A stretch of 64,000 nucleotides of DNA from a virus. Below are positions 38,802 to 46,566 of this stretch, one piece after another. Location of the stretch: positions 23,575 to 87,574 of IMG/VR virus record IMGVR_UViG_3300046501_000460; one strand, given 5' to 3'. The notes below the pieces were generated by a model that had not been told where the DNA came from, did not search any database, and was given only the letters and a program-made list of their open reading frames with translations. Within the stretch, counting starts at the first letter, position 1. Every line of letters starts with the position of its first letter. Both the position numbers and the translations under genes were made by a program.

Positions 38802-39014
38802 ATGAAACGAGAAATCACCATCACCATCGACGGCCCGGCAGGCGCCGGCAAGACCACGCTGGCGCGCTACCTAGCCACCGACTTGAAGATCCGCCACGGC
38901 GTGCAGGTCAAACTGATCGACGACGGCAACCGCCCTGTGTCGGTCCCGGACGTGCACGAAACGCTGGAAAACTACTTCGACGCCAACGTCACCATCATCG
39001 TGGAGCAAAAATAA
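38802..39014 (+). CDS. Small P-loop NTPase
   Basis: 70 aa, GAAAGGC upstream. Walker A motif GPAGAGKTT near residue 16, after a strand (EITITIDG), as in kinase-type P-loop proteins, then DGNRPVSVPDVHETLENYFD and ending in a strand (NVTIIVEQ). Very short phage P-loop proteins of this type are common and appear complete in their family. Substrate unknown. The HNH-AP2 gene starts in its stop codon (TAATG). Confidence 0.75.
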   Translation: MKREITITIDGPAGAGKTTLARYLATDLKIRHGVQVKLIDDGNRPVSVPDVHETLENYFDANVTIIVEQK

Positions 39015-39556
39015 TGCCGGAGGCGACACCGAAACGCTTGACCTTAGAGCAGCTGAAATCGTGGCTTGATTACTGCCCCGACACCGGCGTGTTCACGTGG
39101 CGGTGTCGCCGCGGCCGGCAGGCGGCTGGCAGTATTGCTGGCCGGCCGCACAAGTCGGAAGGCGGCAAGCTGTATTGGGCTGTCCGCGTCGGGGGCGAGC
39201 AGATCCTTGCGCATCGATTGGCATGGTTCTATGTGGCGGGGCGCTGGCCTTCAGCTGAAATCGATCACGAGGACGGCAACGGCCAGAACAACAGCTTTGT
39301 CAATCTGAAGGAAGCGACACGCCTCAGTAACAGCAAGAATCTGTCACTTCACCGGAAGTCTCGGACCGGAGTGACAGGCGTCCGGCCCCGACCAGGAGGT
39401 CGTTTTGAAGCCGCGATCTTCTGTAACGGGCAGCATCATCACCTGGGCATGCATGACACATTCGACGCGGCAGTTGCCGCGCGTCGAAAGGCTGAGCAGG
39501 ACCTTAATTTTCATCCACACCACGGGAACCTCCCGCAATCTGAAAGAAGAAGATGA
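39014..39556 (+). CDS. HNH endonuclease with AP2 DNA-binding domain
   Basis: 180 aa. Residues about 70-115: HNH_3 type core, AHRLAWFYVAGRWPSAEID followed by HEDGNGQNNSFVNLKEATR. Residues about 118-165: AP2 domain, GVTGVRPRPGGRFEAAIFCN and HHHLGMHDTFDAAVAARRKA. This combination is characteristic of phage homing endonucleases. It is inserted between the P-loop gene and the DNA ligase and overlaps the ligase start by 4 bases. Confidence 0.9.
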   Translation: MPEATPKRLTLEQLKSWLDYCPDTGVFTWRCRRGRQAAGSIAGRPHKSEGGKLYWAVRVGGEQILAHRLAWFYVAGRWPSAEIDHEDGNGQNNSFVNLKEATRLSNSKNLSLHRKSRTGVTGVRPRPGGRFEAAIFCNGQHHHLGMHDTFDAAVAARRKAEQDLNFHPHHGNLPQSERRR

Positions 39557-40422
39557 CCTTCAAACCTCTCCTGGCCGTCGAGGCCGACTTCGACATCCTG
39601 ACCTACCCTAAGCTGGCCAGCATTAAGCTGGACGGCATCCGCTGCGTCATCGTCGACGGTCAGGCCGTGACGCGCAGCCTGAAGCCGATCCCGAACGCGC
39701 ACATCCGCGGCATCCTGTCGCGTGCCGAGCTGGACGGCCTGGACGGCGAGATTCTGTGCGCTGAGCCGACCGACCCGGACTGCTACCGGAAGACCAACAG
39801 CGCCGTCATGGGGCGCGACGGCGAGCCGGAATTCACCTTCTACGTGTTCGACAAACACGACGAGGCGGCTGACTTCCGCGAGCGTCTCGGCCGTGCCCAC
39901 GACCTAGTGCAACGTCTCGGCGGCTGCCTCCTGCTGCTGGAACACACTGTCGTCACCTGCAAGGAGGAACTTGACGAGTTCGAGCAGCAGGCTGTTGATG
40001 CTGGCCACGAAGGCATCATGCTGCGCTGCCCGCAGGGCCGATATAAGCAGGGCCGCTCGACAGCGAAAGAGCAGATCCTGCTTAAGGTGAAGCGTTTCGT
40101 TGATGGCGAGGCCGAGGTGATCGGCGTGCAGGAGGAGATGGCCAACATGAACGAAGCGACGAAGAACGCCTTGGGCCAGACCGAGCGCTCGTCACATGCT
40201 GCCGGCAAGGTGGGCAAGGGTACGATGGGCGCGCTGCTGGTGCGTGACCTGATGACCGGCGTCGAATTTTCGATCGGTAGCGGCTTCACCCGGGCCGATC
40301 GCGAGGCGGGTTGGCCGGTCGGCACGCTCGTGAAGTACAAGTCGTTCCCGGTCGGCGTGAAGGACAAGCCGCGCTTTCCGATTTTTCTCGGTCTCCGCTC
40401 GCGCGAAGACATGGCAGCCTAA
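39553..40422 (+). CDS. ATP-dependent DNA ligase
   Basis: 289 aa, the short type seen in phages such as T7. Motif I is KLDGIR (residues 25-30) with Lys25 as the adenylation site; further motifs include LDGLDGEILC (motif III region), FYVFDK, GHEGIMLRCPQGRYKQGRS (motif IV) and ILLKVKRFVDGEAEVIG (motif V). The C-terminal OB-fold-like part has MGALLVRDLMTGVEFSIGSG. It seals nicks with ATP. It follows the HNH-AP2 gene and precedes thyA. Confidence 0.92.
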   Translation: MTFKPLLAVEADFDILTYPKLASIKLDGIRCVIVDGQAVTRSLKPIPNAHIRGILSRAELDGLDGEILCAEPTDPDCYRKTNSAVMGRDGEPEFTFYVFDKHDEAADFRERLGRAHDLVQRLGGCLLLLEHTVVTCKEELDEFEQQAVDAGHEGIMLRCPQGRYKQGRSTAKEQILLKVKRFVDGEAEVIGVQEEMANMNEATKNALGQTERSSHAAGKVGKGTMGALLVRDLMTGVEFSIGSGFTRADREAGWPVGTLVKYKSFPVGVKDKPRFPIFLGLRSREDMAA

Positions 40423-40444
40423 CCATTACCGAAAGACGAATAAC

Positions 40445-41344
40445 ATGGAAGACAACTACCTGAACCTCCTGCGCGAGATCCTCGCCAAGGGCATCCGCCA
40501 GTCCAACCGCACCGGCATCGACACCCTGACGCTGCCCGGCGCCATGCTGCGCTTCGACCTGCGCGAAGGCTTCCCGGCCCTCACCACGAAGAAGCTGTTC
40601 TTCGATAGCGTCAAGGGCGAGCTGATCGGCTTCCTGCGCGGCGCCACGTCGGCGGCCGACTTTCGCGCGCTGGGCTGCCGGATCTGGGACCAGAACGCGA
40701 ACGAGAACAAGGCGTGGCTGGCGTCGCCGTATCGCCAGGGCGAGGATGACCTGGGGCGCCTCGGCTACAGCTTCGGCTGGCGCCACTACGGTGCGACTGA
40801 CGCATGGCGCAACGAGCAGGGCCCTGTCGACTACGCCGGTGTCGACCAGATCGCCGCCGCTCTCGACACGTTGCGCCGCGATCCGCACAGCCGCCGCATC
40901 CTCGTCAACGCCTGGAATCCGGCCGACGTCAACGCTGGCATGGCCGCGCTGCCGCCGTGCCACGTGCTGTTCCAGCTGCTGCCGCACGTCGACGACAAGG
41001 TGCTGCACATGACGATGTACCAGCGCAGCGCTGACATGTTCCTCGGCGTGCCCTTCAACATCGCGTCCTACGCCTTGCTGCTGGAGCTGTTCGCGGCGTG
41101 GAGCGGCTACCGCGCTGGCACGCTCACGATGTTCTTCGCTGATGCCCACATCTACGAGAACCACATCGATCAGGTGCACGAGCAGCTGGCGCGCGAGCCG
41201 TATCCGCTGCCTCGGCTGGGGCTGAGCATCCCGGGCGCCACGACGCGCTCGCTGGATGATCTGCTCGGGCTGCTGGAGCCGGAAGACATCTGGCTGAACG
41301 ACTATCAATCCCACCCGGCGATCAAAGCGCCGATGGCCGTATGA
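40445..41344 (+). CDS. thyA: Thymidylate synthase ThyA
   Basis: 299 aa. Conserved elements: RTGIDTLTLPGAMLRFDL, FPALTTKKLFFDSVKGELI, RDPHSRRILVNAWNPADV, LPPCHVLFQ with the catalytic Cys near residue 173, QRSADMFLGVPFNIASYALL and DAHIYENHIDQV. It methylates dUMP to dTMP using methylene-tetrahydrofolate. This enables dTTP supply for rapid replication. All catalytic residues appear in place. AAAGACG stands upstream; its stop overlaps the next ATG. Confidence 0.96.
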   Translation: MEDNYLNLLREILAKGIRQSNRTGIDTLTLPGAMLRFDLREGFPALTTKKLFFDSVKGELIGFLRGATSAADFRALGCRIWDQNANENKAWLASPYRQGEDDLGRLGYSFGWRHYGATDAWRNEQGPVDYAGVDQIAAALDTLRRDPHSRRILVNAWNPADVNAGMAALPPCHVLFQLLPHVDDKVLHMTMYQRSADMFLGVPFNIASYALLLELFAAWSGYRAGTLTMFFADAHIYENHIDQVHEQLAREPYPLPRLGLSIPGATTRSLDDLLGLLEPEDIWLNDYQSHPAIKAPMAV

Positions 41345-41502
41345 GCGCCCGGACCTATCTCGACGACGTCGAGGAGCAGCTGGTGCAGACGCAGCGCAAA
41401 CTGCGGGACCTGAAGGCCAAGGTGCAGGACCCTTGGCTGGTGCGGGAACTCGAACTGCTTGAGGACCGCGTATTCAACGCCTTGAGCAAACTGGGAGACT
41501 GA
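41341..41502 (+). CDS. Small coiled-coil protein
   Basis: 53 aa, ATG 41341 overlapping the thyA stop, TGA at 41500-41502. Mostly one helix with heptad spacing (VEEQLVQTQRKLRDLKAKV, LELLEDRVFNALSKL). Possibly a small dimer. The next gene starts 2 bases later. Confidence 0.6.
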   Translation: MSARTYLDDVEEQLVQTQRKLRDLKAKVQDPWLVRELELLEDRVFNALSKLGD

Positions 41503-41503
41503 C

Positions 41504-41956
41504 ATGGCAACAGTAGGACAACGCGGCAAGTGGGCTGAGAAGCAGGTAGCTGACTGGATGCGAAAACGTAGTGATGAGGAGGCTACCTATGCGTGGCTTC
41601 GGTACCCTGATGCACGGGCTGGATCCTTGCAGCCGGCACCGTCGGATTTTGAGGCGTCGCACCGCGGCGCGCACTTCAAGATCGAGGTCAAGGAGGTGAA
41701 GATCACGACCGTCTCCAGCCGGCGGCTGCCGGCGGCGAACTTCTCGGCCGACAAGGTAGCGCGCATGCGCAAGTGGCATCTGGCTGGTGATGAGTGCTGG
41801 GTGGTGGTCTGCCACCTGACCGAGGGGCGCGGAGGCGTGCGCGAGTGGCGCCTCATACCGGCCGCGCACTTCTACGAGCGGCAACCCTCTTGGGACCTGC
41901 TGCCTTATCAGGCCTATCGCAAGGTCGACGATGTGATGATCCAGCTGTTTCCCTGA
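41504..41956 (+). CDS. Holliday-junction-resolvase-like PD-(D/E)XK nuclease
   Basis: 150 aa. Pattern: GKWAEKQVADWMRKR (conserved N-terminal Glu helix), LRYPDARAGSLQPAPSDF (conserved Asp), FKIEVKEVK (E-x-K), and a following helix, as in RecU/Hjc-related resolvases of phages. These cut branched DNA during recombination or packaging. The catalytic set E-D-E-K looks complete. It is the last gene before a strong terminator. Confidence 0.78.
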   Translation: MATVGQRGKWAEKQVADWMRKRSDEEATYAWLRYPDARAGSLQPAPSDFEASHRGAHFKIEVKEVKITTVSSRRLPAANFSADKVARMRKWHLAGDECWVVVCHLTEGRGGVREWRLIPAAHFYERQPSWDLLPYQAYRKVDDVMIQLFP

Positions 41957-41974
41957 TTGTTGCTGAAAGGCTAC

Positions 41975-42010
41975 AAAAGCCCTGCAGACTGGAAAGTTTG
42001 CAGGGCTTTT
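41975..42010 (+). terminator. Strong intrinsic terminator with GNRA loop
   Basis: The 12-base perfect arms AAAAGCCCTGCA (41975-41986) and TGCAGGGCTTTT (41999-42010) extend inward through a G-T wobble and ACT/AGT to a 16-base-pair stem closed by GGAA. The 3' arm ends in TTTT. It separates the resolvase gene from the selfish gene at 42041 and is symmetric enough to work both ways. Confidence 0.9.
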
Positions 42011-42040
42011 GCTATTCTTCAGTTTCCATGAAGGGAATCG

Positions 42041-42703
42041 ATGATGGAGAGAAACTTTACATATCTGGTCGGTCAGGTGTTCGGGCGCCTTACGGTGCAG
42101 TCTGTGGGTCGGCGCGGTAATCGGCACATTGCGAATTGCCTCTGCTCCTGTGGCCGCGAGAAGCCGGTGCTGGTGTACGGTCTGCTGCGAGGAACAAAGT
42201 CCTGCGGATGCCTGACAGCGGAAGCTGTCCGTGCACGCAGAACGATCCACGGAGCCACAGCGTCTGGCAGCTCTGAGGCCGAGCGACGCACCCACTATGT
42301 CTGGATGGGCATGTGGGAACGCTGCACCAACCCGAACAATAAGCGGCACCACGTCTACGGCGCCAGAGGGATTACGGTCGATCCGGCCTGGCAAACGTAT
42401 CAACAGTTCGTCGCGGATATGGGGCTATGCCCGAAAGGCTACAGCATTGAGCGCGAGCGCAACGACGAAGGTTACAGCAAAGACAACTGCTATTGGCTGC
42501 CGAGAGCCAGGCAGTCGCTGAACCGGCAGGACTCTATTCGGATCAGGTATCTAGGCCAGGAGTGGTGTCTGAAGATGCTGTGTGCGCACCTGGAGAGGCC
42601 TTACTTAAAAACCTATAAACGTTACGTGATGCGCGGCTGGGATTTGGCGCGCGCACTGGACCTCACGAAAGAAAACACCCATGACCTTGTACGTATTGAA
42701 TGA
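42041..42703 (+). CDS. Selfish nuclease-type protein, 'GRLTV..SCGCL..YGARGI' family (copy 2)
   Basis: 220 aa (ATG 42041 or 42044; AAGGGA upstream). The same motif order as copy 1 at 12055: VFGRLTV, CLCSCGREKPV, SCGCL, WMGMWERCTNPNN, VYGARGITVDPAW, FVADMGLCPKGYSIER and NDEGYSKDNCYWLP. Four cysteines point to a zinc ribbon. Overlaps the start of the SbcD-like gene by 23 bases, as copy 1 overlaps its neighbour. Nuclease activity is inferred from the family's behaviour as a mobile gene. Confidence 0.75.
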   Translation: MMERNFTYLVGQVFGRLTVQSVGRRGNRHIANCLCSCGREKPVLVYGLLRGTKSCGCLTAEAVRARRTIHGATASGSSEAERRTHYVWMGMWERCTNPNNKRHHVYGARGITVDPAWQTYQQFVADMGLCPKGYSIERERNDEGYSKDNCYWLPRARQSLNRQDSIRIRYLGQEWCLKMLCAHLERPYLKTYKRYVMRGWDLARALDLTKENTHDLVRIE

Positions 42704-43712
42704 CCTACACCTCGGCGCTCAGCGAAGCGCTGGGACCACACCGGCTACAGCGTACCAGCTGCGGCAATATCTGCTCGATGGTACGCGCGAAATGCTCGAG
42801 CAGATCAACGGCGATCTGCTGATCAACGGCGATCTGTTCGACGGCCCGGACATCCCGCGCAGTGACCTGCTGGAAGCCGTACGCATGTTCAGCGCGTGGA
42901 TTGAGCGCGATGTCGGCGACCTGTTTCTCGCGAACGGAAATCACGACGTCGATCGCAACAGCACGCGCCTGTCGTCCTTCCAGTTCTTCGCGCAGTTGCT
43001 GTGCGGCCTGTATCCGGAGCGTGTTGCGCACATCACGGAAGGCACATATCTCGATCAGCATGACGCTTACGTGCTGCCGCATGTGCCGAATCAGGATCTG
43101 GCGAACCTGGAGCTGGCCAAGGTGCCGCCGTGCCGAGCACTGTTCGTGCACATGAATTACGACAACCAGTTTGCGGTCGAGATGGACCACAGCCTGAACC
43201 TGTCGAAGGAAGTGGCCGAGCAGCTGCCAGTCGAGTACATCATCTTCGGGCATGAGCACCAAGCCCGCACAGAGCTGGGCGGCAAGGTCGTGATTGTCGG
43301 AAACCAGATCAGCTCTAGCATCAGCGACTGCCTTGGGCCGGCCCAGAAATACCGCCTCGAGTTGGCGCCCAGCGGCCTGAAGTTCCACCAGACTTGGGAC
43401 GCCGAGGGCACGTTTTCTCAGCAGGACTGGCGCGACCTCGAGGACGAGGGTCAGTTTGTTAGGGTCACCGGCACGGCCACGGCCGAGGAAGCCGACAAGG
43501 TCGTGTCGGCGCTGGGTCGCTTCCGGCGCGAGGCCGCCGCGCTGGTCATCACCAACGCGGTGAAGATCGAGGGCGTCGTCGACGGCGAGGCGCTGCAGAT
43601 GTCGCACGAGGACGTCACGTCGTTCAACGTGATGGAAGCACTGCGCGAATACCTTGGGCCCGTGGACGCGGCCGAGGTCGACCAGATCATGAAAGAGGAG
43701 GATGCGCAATGA
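42681..43712 (+). CDS. SbcD/Mre11-like exonuclease subunit
   Basis: 343 aa. Metallophosphoesterase motifs: LNDLHLG (D-x-H), LLINGDLFDGPD (GD-x-x-D), LANGNHDVDR (GNHD), VHMNYDNQ, and IIFGHEHQART (GHxH). The order and spacing match SbcD, Mre11 and T4 gp47. The C-terminal part is helical. It works with the SbcC-like ATPase encoded at 43899, acting at DNA ends and hairpins in recombination-dependent replication. Its start overlaps the selfish gene. Confidence 0.88.
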   Translation: MTLYVLNDLHLGAQRSAGTTPATAYQLRQYLLDGTREMLEQINGDLLINGDLFDGPDIPRSDLLEAVRMFSAWIERDVGDLFLANGNHDVDRNSTRLSSFQFFAQLLCGLYPERVAHITEGTYLDQHDAYVLPHVPNQDLANLELAKVPPCRALFVHMNYDNQFAVEMDHSLNLSKEVAEQLPVEYIIFGHEHQARTELGGKVVIVGNQISSSISDCLGPAQKYRLELAPSGLKFHQTWDAEGTFSQQDWRDLEDEGQFVRVTGTATAEEADKVVSALGRFRREAAALVITNAVKIEGVVDGEALQMSHEDVTSFNVMEALREYLGPVDAAEVDQIMKEEDAQ

Positions 43713-43906
43713 CGCAGCTGCTTTATCGCTGCCGCGCCTGCGGCGAGCAGTTCACCCGCGGGGCTGCTGCAGAATTTGGGTACTCACTGCGCAGGCACGC
43801 CGCAGGTAACGCCCTGTACGCAGTCCACGTCTGCTGCGAGAACCTGCAGCACGGACTTGCCGATCTGATCGGCGAACGCAAACCCCTGGAGCAGAACAAT
43901 GCTTAA
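43709..43906 (+). CDS. Small zinc-ribbon-like protein between sbcD and sbcC
   Basis: 65 aa. YRCRACGEQFTRG (CxxC) and VHVCCENLQHG (CC, H) suggest one metal site. It overlaps both neighbours by 4-8 bases and so is translationally linked with the SbcCD-like pair. It could modulate the nuclease complex, a guess from location. Confidence 0.68.
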   Translation: MTQLLYRCRACGEQFTRGAAAEFGYSLRRHAAGNALYAVHVCCENLQHGLADLIGERKPLEQNNA

Positions 43907-46091
43907 GAAAATCACCCTGTCCCACTTCCGCCAGCACCTCGACCGTACGTTTGAATTCGGTCCGGGGCTGAACGCTATTCGCGGCGAAGTCGAGGCTGGA
44001 AAAACCACCATCACCGAAGGCTTCAACTACCTCGTGTTCGGCGTCGGCGCGCTGCGTGAGCGTCTGGAAGACATCGTTACCTACCACCAGCCGGTGTCGA
44101 AGCTGCGTGTCGACGGCGAGATTGAGCATCTGGGCGTCGTCTACAAGGCGCACCGGGCCAAGTCGGGCGCCGAGGTCAGCGCCGGCGGCAAGGTGCTGGT
44201 CACCGGCCAGCGCGAGGTGACGAAATTCTTCGAGCGCCTGTTCGGCACGTCGGCCGACATGGCCGGCAAGCTGATGTTCGCGTCGCAGAAGTCGCTGGCT
44301 GAGTCGCTCAAGGCGGGCCCGACCGAGGCCGGCCGCATGATCGAGGACCTGGCCAACTTCGACCTGATCGATCGCGTGGCGGACGCCATCGCAGCGCGGC
44401 GCCAGACCGGCAACACAGCCGGTGTCGAGGGCCGCATCGCGGCGCTGCAGGCGCAGCTGGTGGAGGAGCCGGCCGAAGACCTTGCGCCGCTGCGTGCCGA
44501 GGTCGAGCAGGCCCAGGCTGCCGTGACCGGCGCCGAGCAGGAACTGACGGCGCTGCGCGCCTCGCGTGCCGAGCTGAACATCGAGCAGGCGAAGCAGATC
44601 GAGCAGCGCAAGGTGCAGCTGGACCGCACGATCGAGGAAGCCACGTTCGAGATCGACGAGATCGACCGCGCACTGGCGCGGCCGGCCGTGCTGGGCCCGT
44701 CCGAGAGGGAACTTGCGGTGGCGCGCGCGGCGGTGGAAGAGGAGAAGCTCTACAGCCGCGCGGCCGCGCTGCACGCCGAGCTGGCGCGCACTGACACTGC
44801 TGAGATGTGGGACGAGTCGCTTGAAGCGCTGGAAGCGGAGATCGAGACGGTGCAGTTACGCATTGCGCTCGAAGGTCAAAATGTCAACAGCAGCGCGCAA
44901 TCGATGATGGACCTGGAGCGCCAGCATGCGGCGGCTGTGCGTGAGAGTGACGTTAAGGTCGCCCAGCTGGAGGGCCGCCTGATCAAGGAGACAACCTGTG
45001 CGCTGTGCCAGAAGGATCTGGCCGACGTGCCGGAAGTGGCGCGCACGAACAACGAGCTGCAGATCCAGATCAACGCGGTCAAGCTGGCGGCGGTCACCTC
45101 CGGCACTGCGCATCGTGAACGCTGGGACGAGCTGGAGGCTGAGCGCCGGACGGCCATGGGCAACTTGCGCGAACAGCAGCAATACCTGAAGGATCTGCAG
45201 GACGTCATCGCCGTCAACGCCAAGGTCGAGCAGCTGTACGCTCGCGCCACGGACTTTATCGCGGTCGACCGCAGCGGCGTCCCGGGCCGCTGGACGTGGA
45301 CCGGCCCGGCCATCTCGACCGAGCGCCCGGACGTCGCTGGCGCGCTGGCGAAGCTGGAGCGCGATCTGCGCGCCGCGACGGTGGACCTCGCCATGCGCAC
45401 CGAGAAGTATTCCCAGCGCGACCGCCTGAAGGCGCGCCGCGACACTGATATCGTCGAGCGTAACGGCCTGCAGCTGCAGGACGCGCTGGAGACGCTTACG
45501 ATGGCGGCGGACCTGGATCAGAAGATTCGTGACGTCGCCGCGCAGCTGTTCAGCCACCAGTCGGTGCTGCAGCGCCTGCAGGCGGACATCAACACCCGGG
45601 AAGCCCTTGCGGCGCAGGCCGCGCGCCAGCTGGAGCAGACGCGCCAGCAACTGGCCGCCGCGCAGGCCGAGCTGGCCGCGATGCAGCGCTACAACCTGCT
45701 GATCAAGAAAGTGCGCGCGGCGCGGCCGGTCATCACGAACAAGCTGTGGAACATCGTGCTGGGTGGTGTCTCGAAGCATCTGTCCGAGATCCGCGACACG
45801 CCGTCGACGATCACGCGTGCCGACGGCACATTCAAGTGCAACGGCTTCCCGGTCTCGGGCCTGTCCGGCTCGGCCGAGGACATGCTGGGCCTGGCCATGC
45901 GCATCACATTGACTCGCACTTTCCTCCCGGGCGCGAACATGCTGCACCTGGACGAGCCGGGCAGTGCGTGTTCCGATGCGCGCGAGACGCGCATGCTGGG
46001 CCTGCTCTCGAAATTGGACTTCGGCCAGATCGTCATGATCAGCCACAACCCGCTGGTCGACGCCGTCGCTGACCGCATCATCAACGTTTGA
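43899..46091 (+). CDS. SbcC/Rad50-like ATPase
   Basis: 730 aa. N-terminal Walker A in LNAIRGEVEAGKTTITEGFN (residues about 27-46), with a long coiled coil on each side of the zinc-hook CALCQKDL near residue 367, then C-terminal signature VSGLSGSAEDMLGLAMRI and Walker B MLHLDEPGSA, followed by VMISHNPLVDAVADRII. This is the SMC-like architecture of SbcC, Rad50 and T4 gp46. It drives the SbcD-like nuclease with ATP. Shorter coiled coils than E. coli SbcC are usual in phages. Confidence 0.9.
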   Translation: MLKKITLSHFRQHLDRTFEFGPGLNAIRGEVEAGKTTITEGFNYLVFGVGALRERLEDIVTYHQPVSKLRVDGEIEHLGVVYKAHRAKSGAEVSAGGKVLVTGQREVTKFFERLFGTSADMAGKLMFASQKSLAESLKAGPTEAGRMIEDLANFDLIDRVADAIAARRQTGNTAGVEGRIAALQAQLVEEPAEDLAPLRAEVEQAQAAVTGAEQELTALRASRAELNIEQAKQIEQRKVQLDRTIEEATFEIDEIDRALARPAVLGPSERELAVARAAVEEEKLYSRAAALHAELARTDTAEMWDESLEALEAEIETVQLRIALEGQNVNSSAQSMMDLERQHAAAVRESDVKVAQLEGRLIKETTCALCQKDLADVPEVARTNNELQIQINAVKLAAVTSGTAHRERWDELEAERRTAMGNLREQQQYLKDLQDVIAVNAKVEQLYARATDFIAVDRSGVPGRWTWTGPAISTERPDVAGALAKLERDLRAATVDLAMRTEKYSQRDRLKARRDTDIVERNGLQLQDALETLTMAADLDQKIRDVAAQLFSHQSVLQRLQADINTREALAAQAARQLEQTRQQLAAAQAELAAMQRYNLLIKKVRAARPVITNKLWNIVLGGVSKHLSEIRDTPSTITRADGTFKCNGFPVSGLSGSAEDMLGLAMRITLTRTFLPGANMLHLDEPGSACSDARETRMLGLLSKLDFGQIVMISHNPLVDAVADRIINV

Positions 46092-46102
46092 AGGAGAAGC
46101 AC

Positions 46103-46351
46103 ATGGAAATTTTCAACCACCCCGCCTGCACGCACACGATCGGCGCCCCATCCGACATGCAGGACGGCAGCTGTGACGCACTGCCGGTGCTGTATCACGA
46201 AAACGAGCATGGAGTGTTCGCCTGGTCGTTCTGGAAGCCGAGTGTCGAGGAACTGAGCGCGCTGAACGCAGGCGGCACCGTGGCGCTGGGCGTGCGCGCC
46301 GTGGGCCGGCAGCATCCAGTCGTCTCGATGGCCGTGGGAGCGCCGGTATGA
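46103..46351 (+). CDS. Hypothetical protein
   Basis: 82 aa from ATG 46103 (GAAGGAG seven bases upstream); the in-frame ATG at 46088 overlaps the previous stop. Contains HPACTHTIGAPSDMQDGSCD, HENEHGVFAWSFWKPSVEEL and TVALGVRAVGRQHPVVSM. Strand-rich, family unknown. Overlaps the excisionase-like start. Confidence 0.68.
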   Translation: MEIFNHPACTHTIGAPSDMQDGSCDALPVLYHENEHGVFAWSFWKPSVEELSALNAGGTVALGVRAVGRQHPVVSMAVGAPV

Positions 46352-46566
46352 CGATCCGCAATTTCGACGGCTGGATCGAGCTGGACGCCTACTGCGAGAA
46401 GTATGGCGAGCGCAAGAACACGGTCCACAAGCGCGTGGCCGACGGCACCTGGGAACGCGGCGTCATCTACGCGTCGCCGTCCGGCAGCGTGACGTACGTG
46501 CACGAGGAGCGTGCCAAGGAATGGCTGGCGGCGCGACCGCCGAAGGGGGAGGGGGTGCAGGGTTAA
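46348..46566 (+). CDS. Excisionase-like small DNA-binding protein
   Basis: 72 aa. The sequence IELDAYCEKYGERKNTVHKR, then DGTWERGVIYASPSG and YVHEERAKEWLAAR, matches the Xis-type winged-helix protein of lambdoid and related phages (recognition helix plus wing, WxxG/H ending). Such proteins bend DNA to direct excision, or act as repressors. No integrase is seen in the window. It is the last plus-strand gene before the convergent minus cluster, with stops overlapping. Confidence 0.72.
   Translation: MTIRNFDGWIELDAYCEKYGERKNTVHKRVADGTWERGVIYASPSGSVTYVHEERAKEWLAARPPKGEGVQG

Noticed and set aside
38802-39014. Truncated nucleotide kinase broken by the HNH-AP2 insertion
   Set aside because: Phage P-loop proteins of about 70 residues with the same ending are common, so the gene seems complete.
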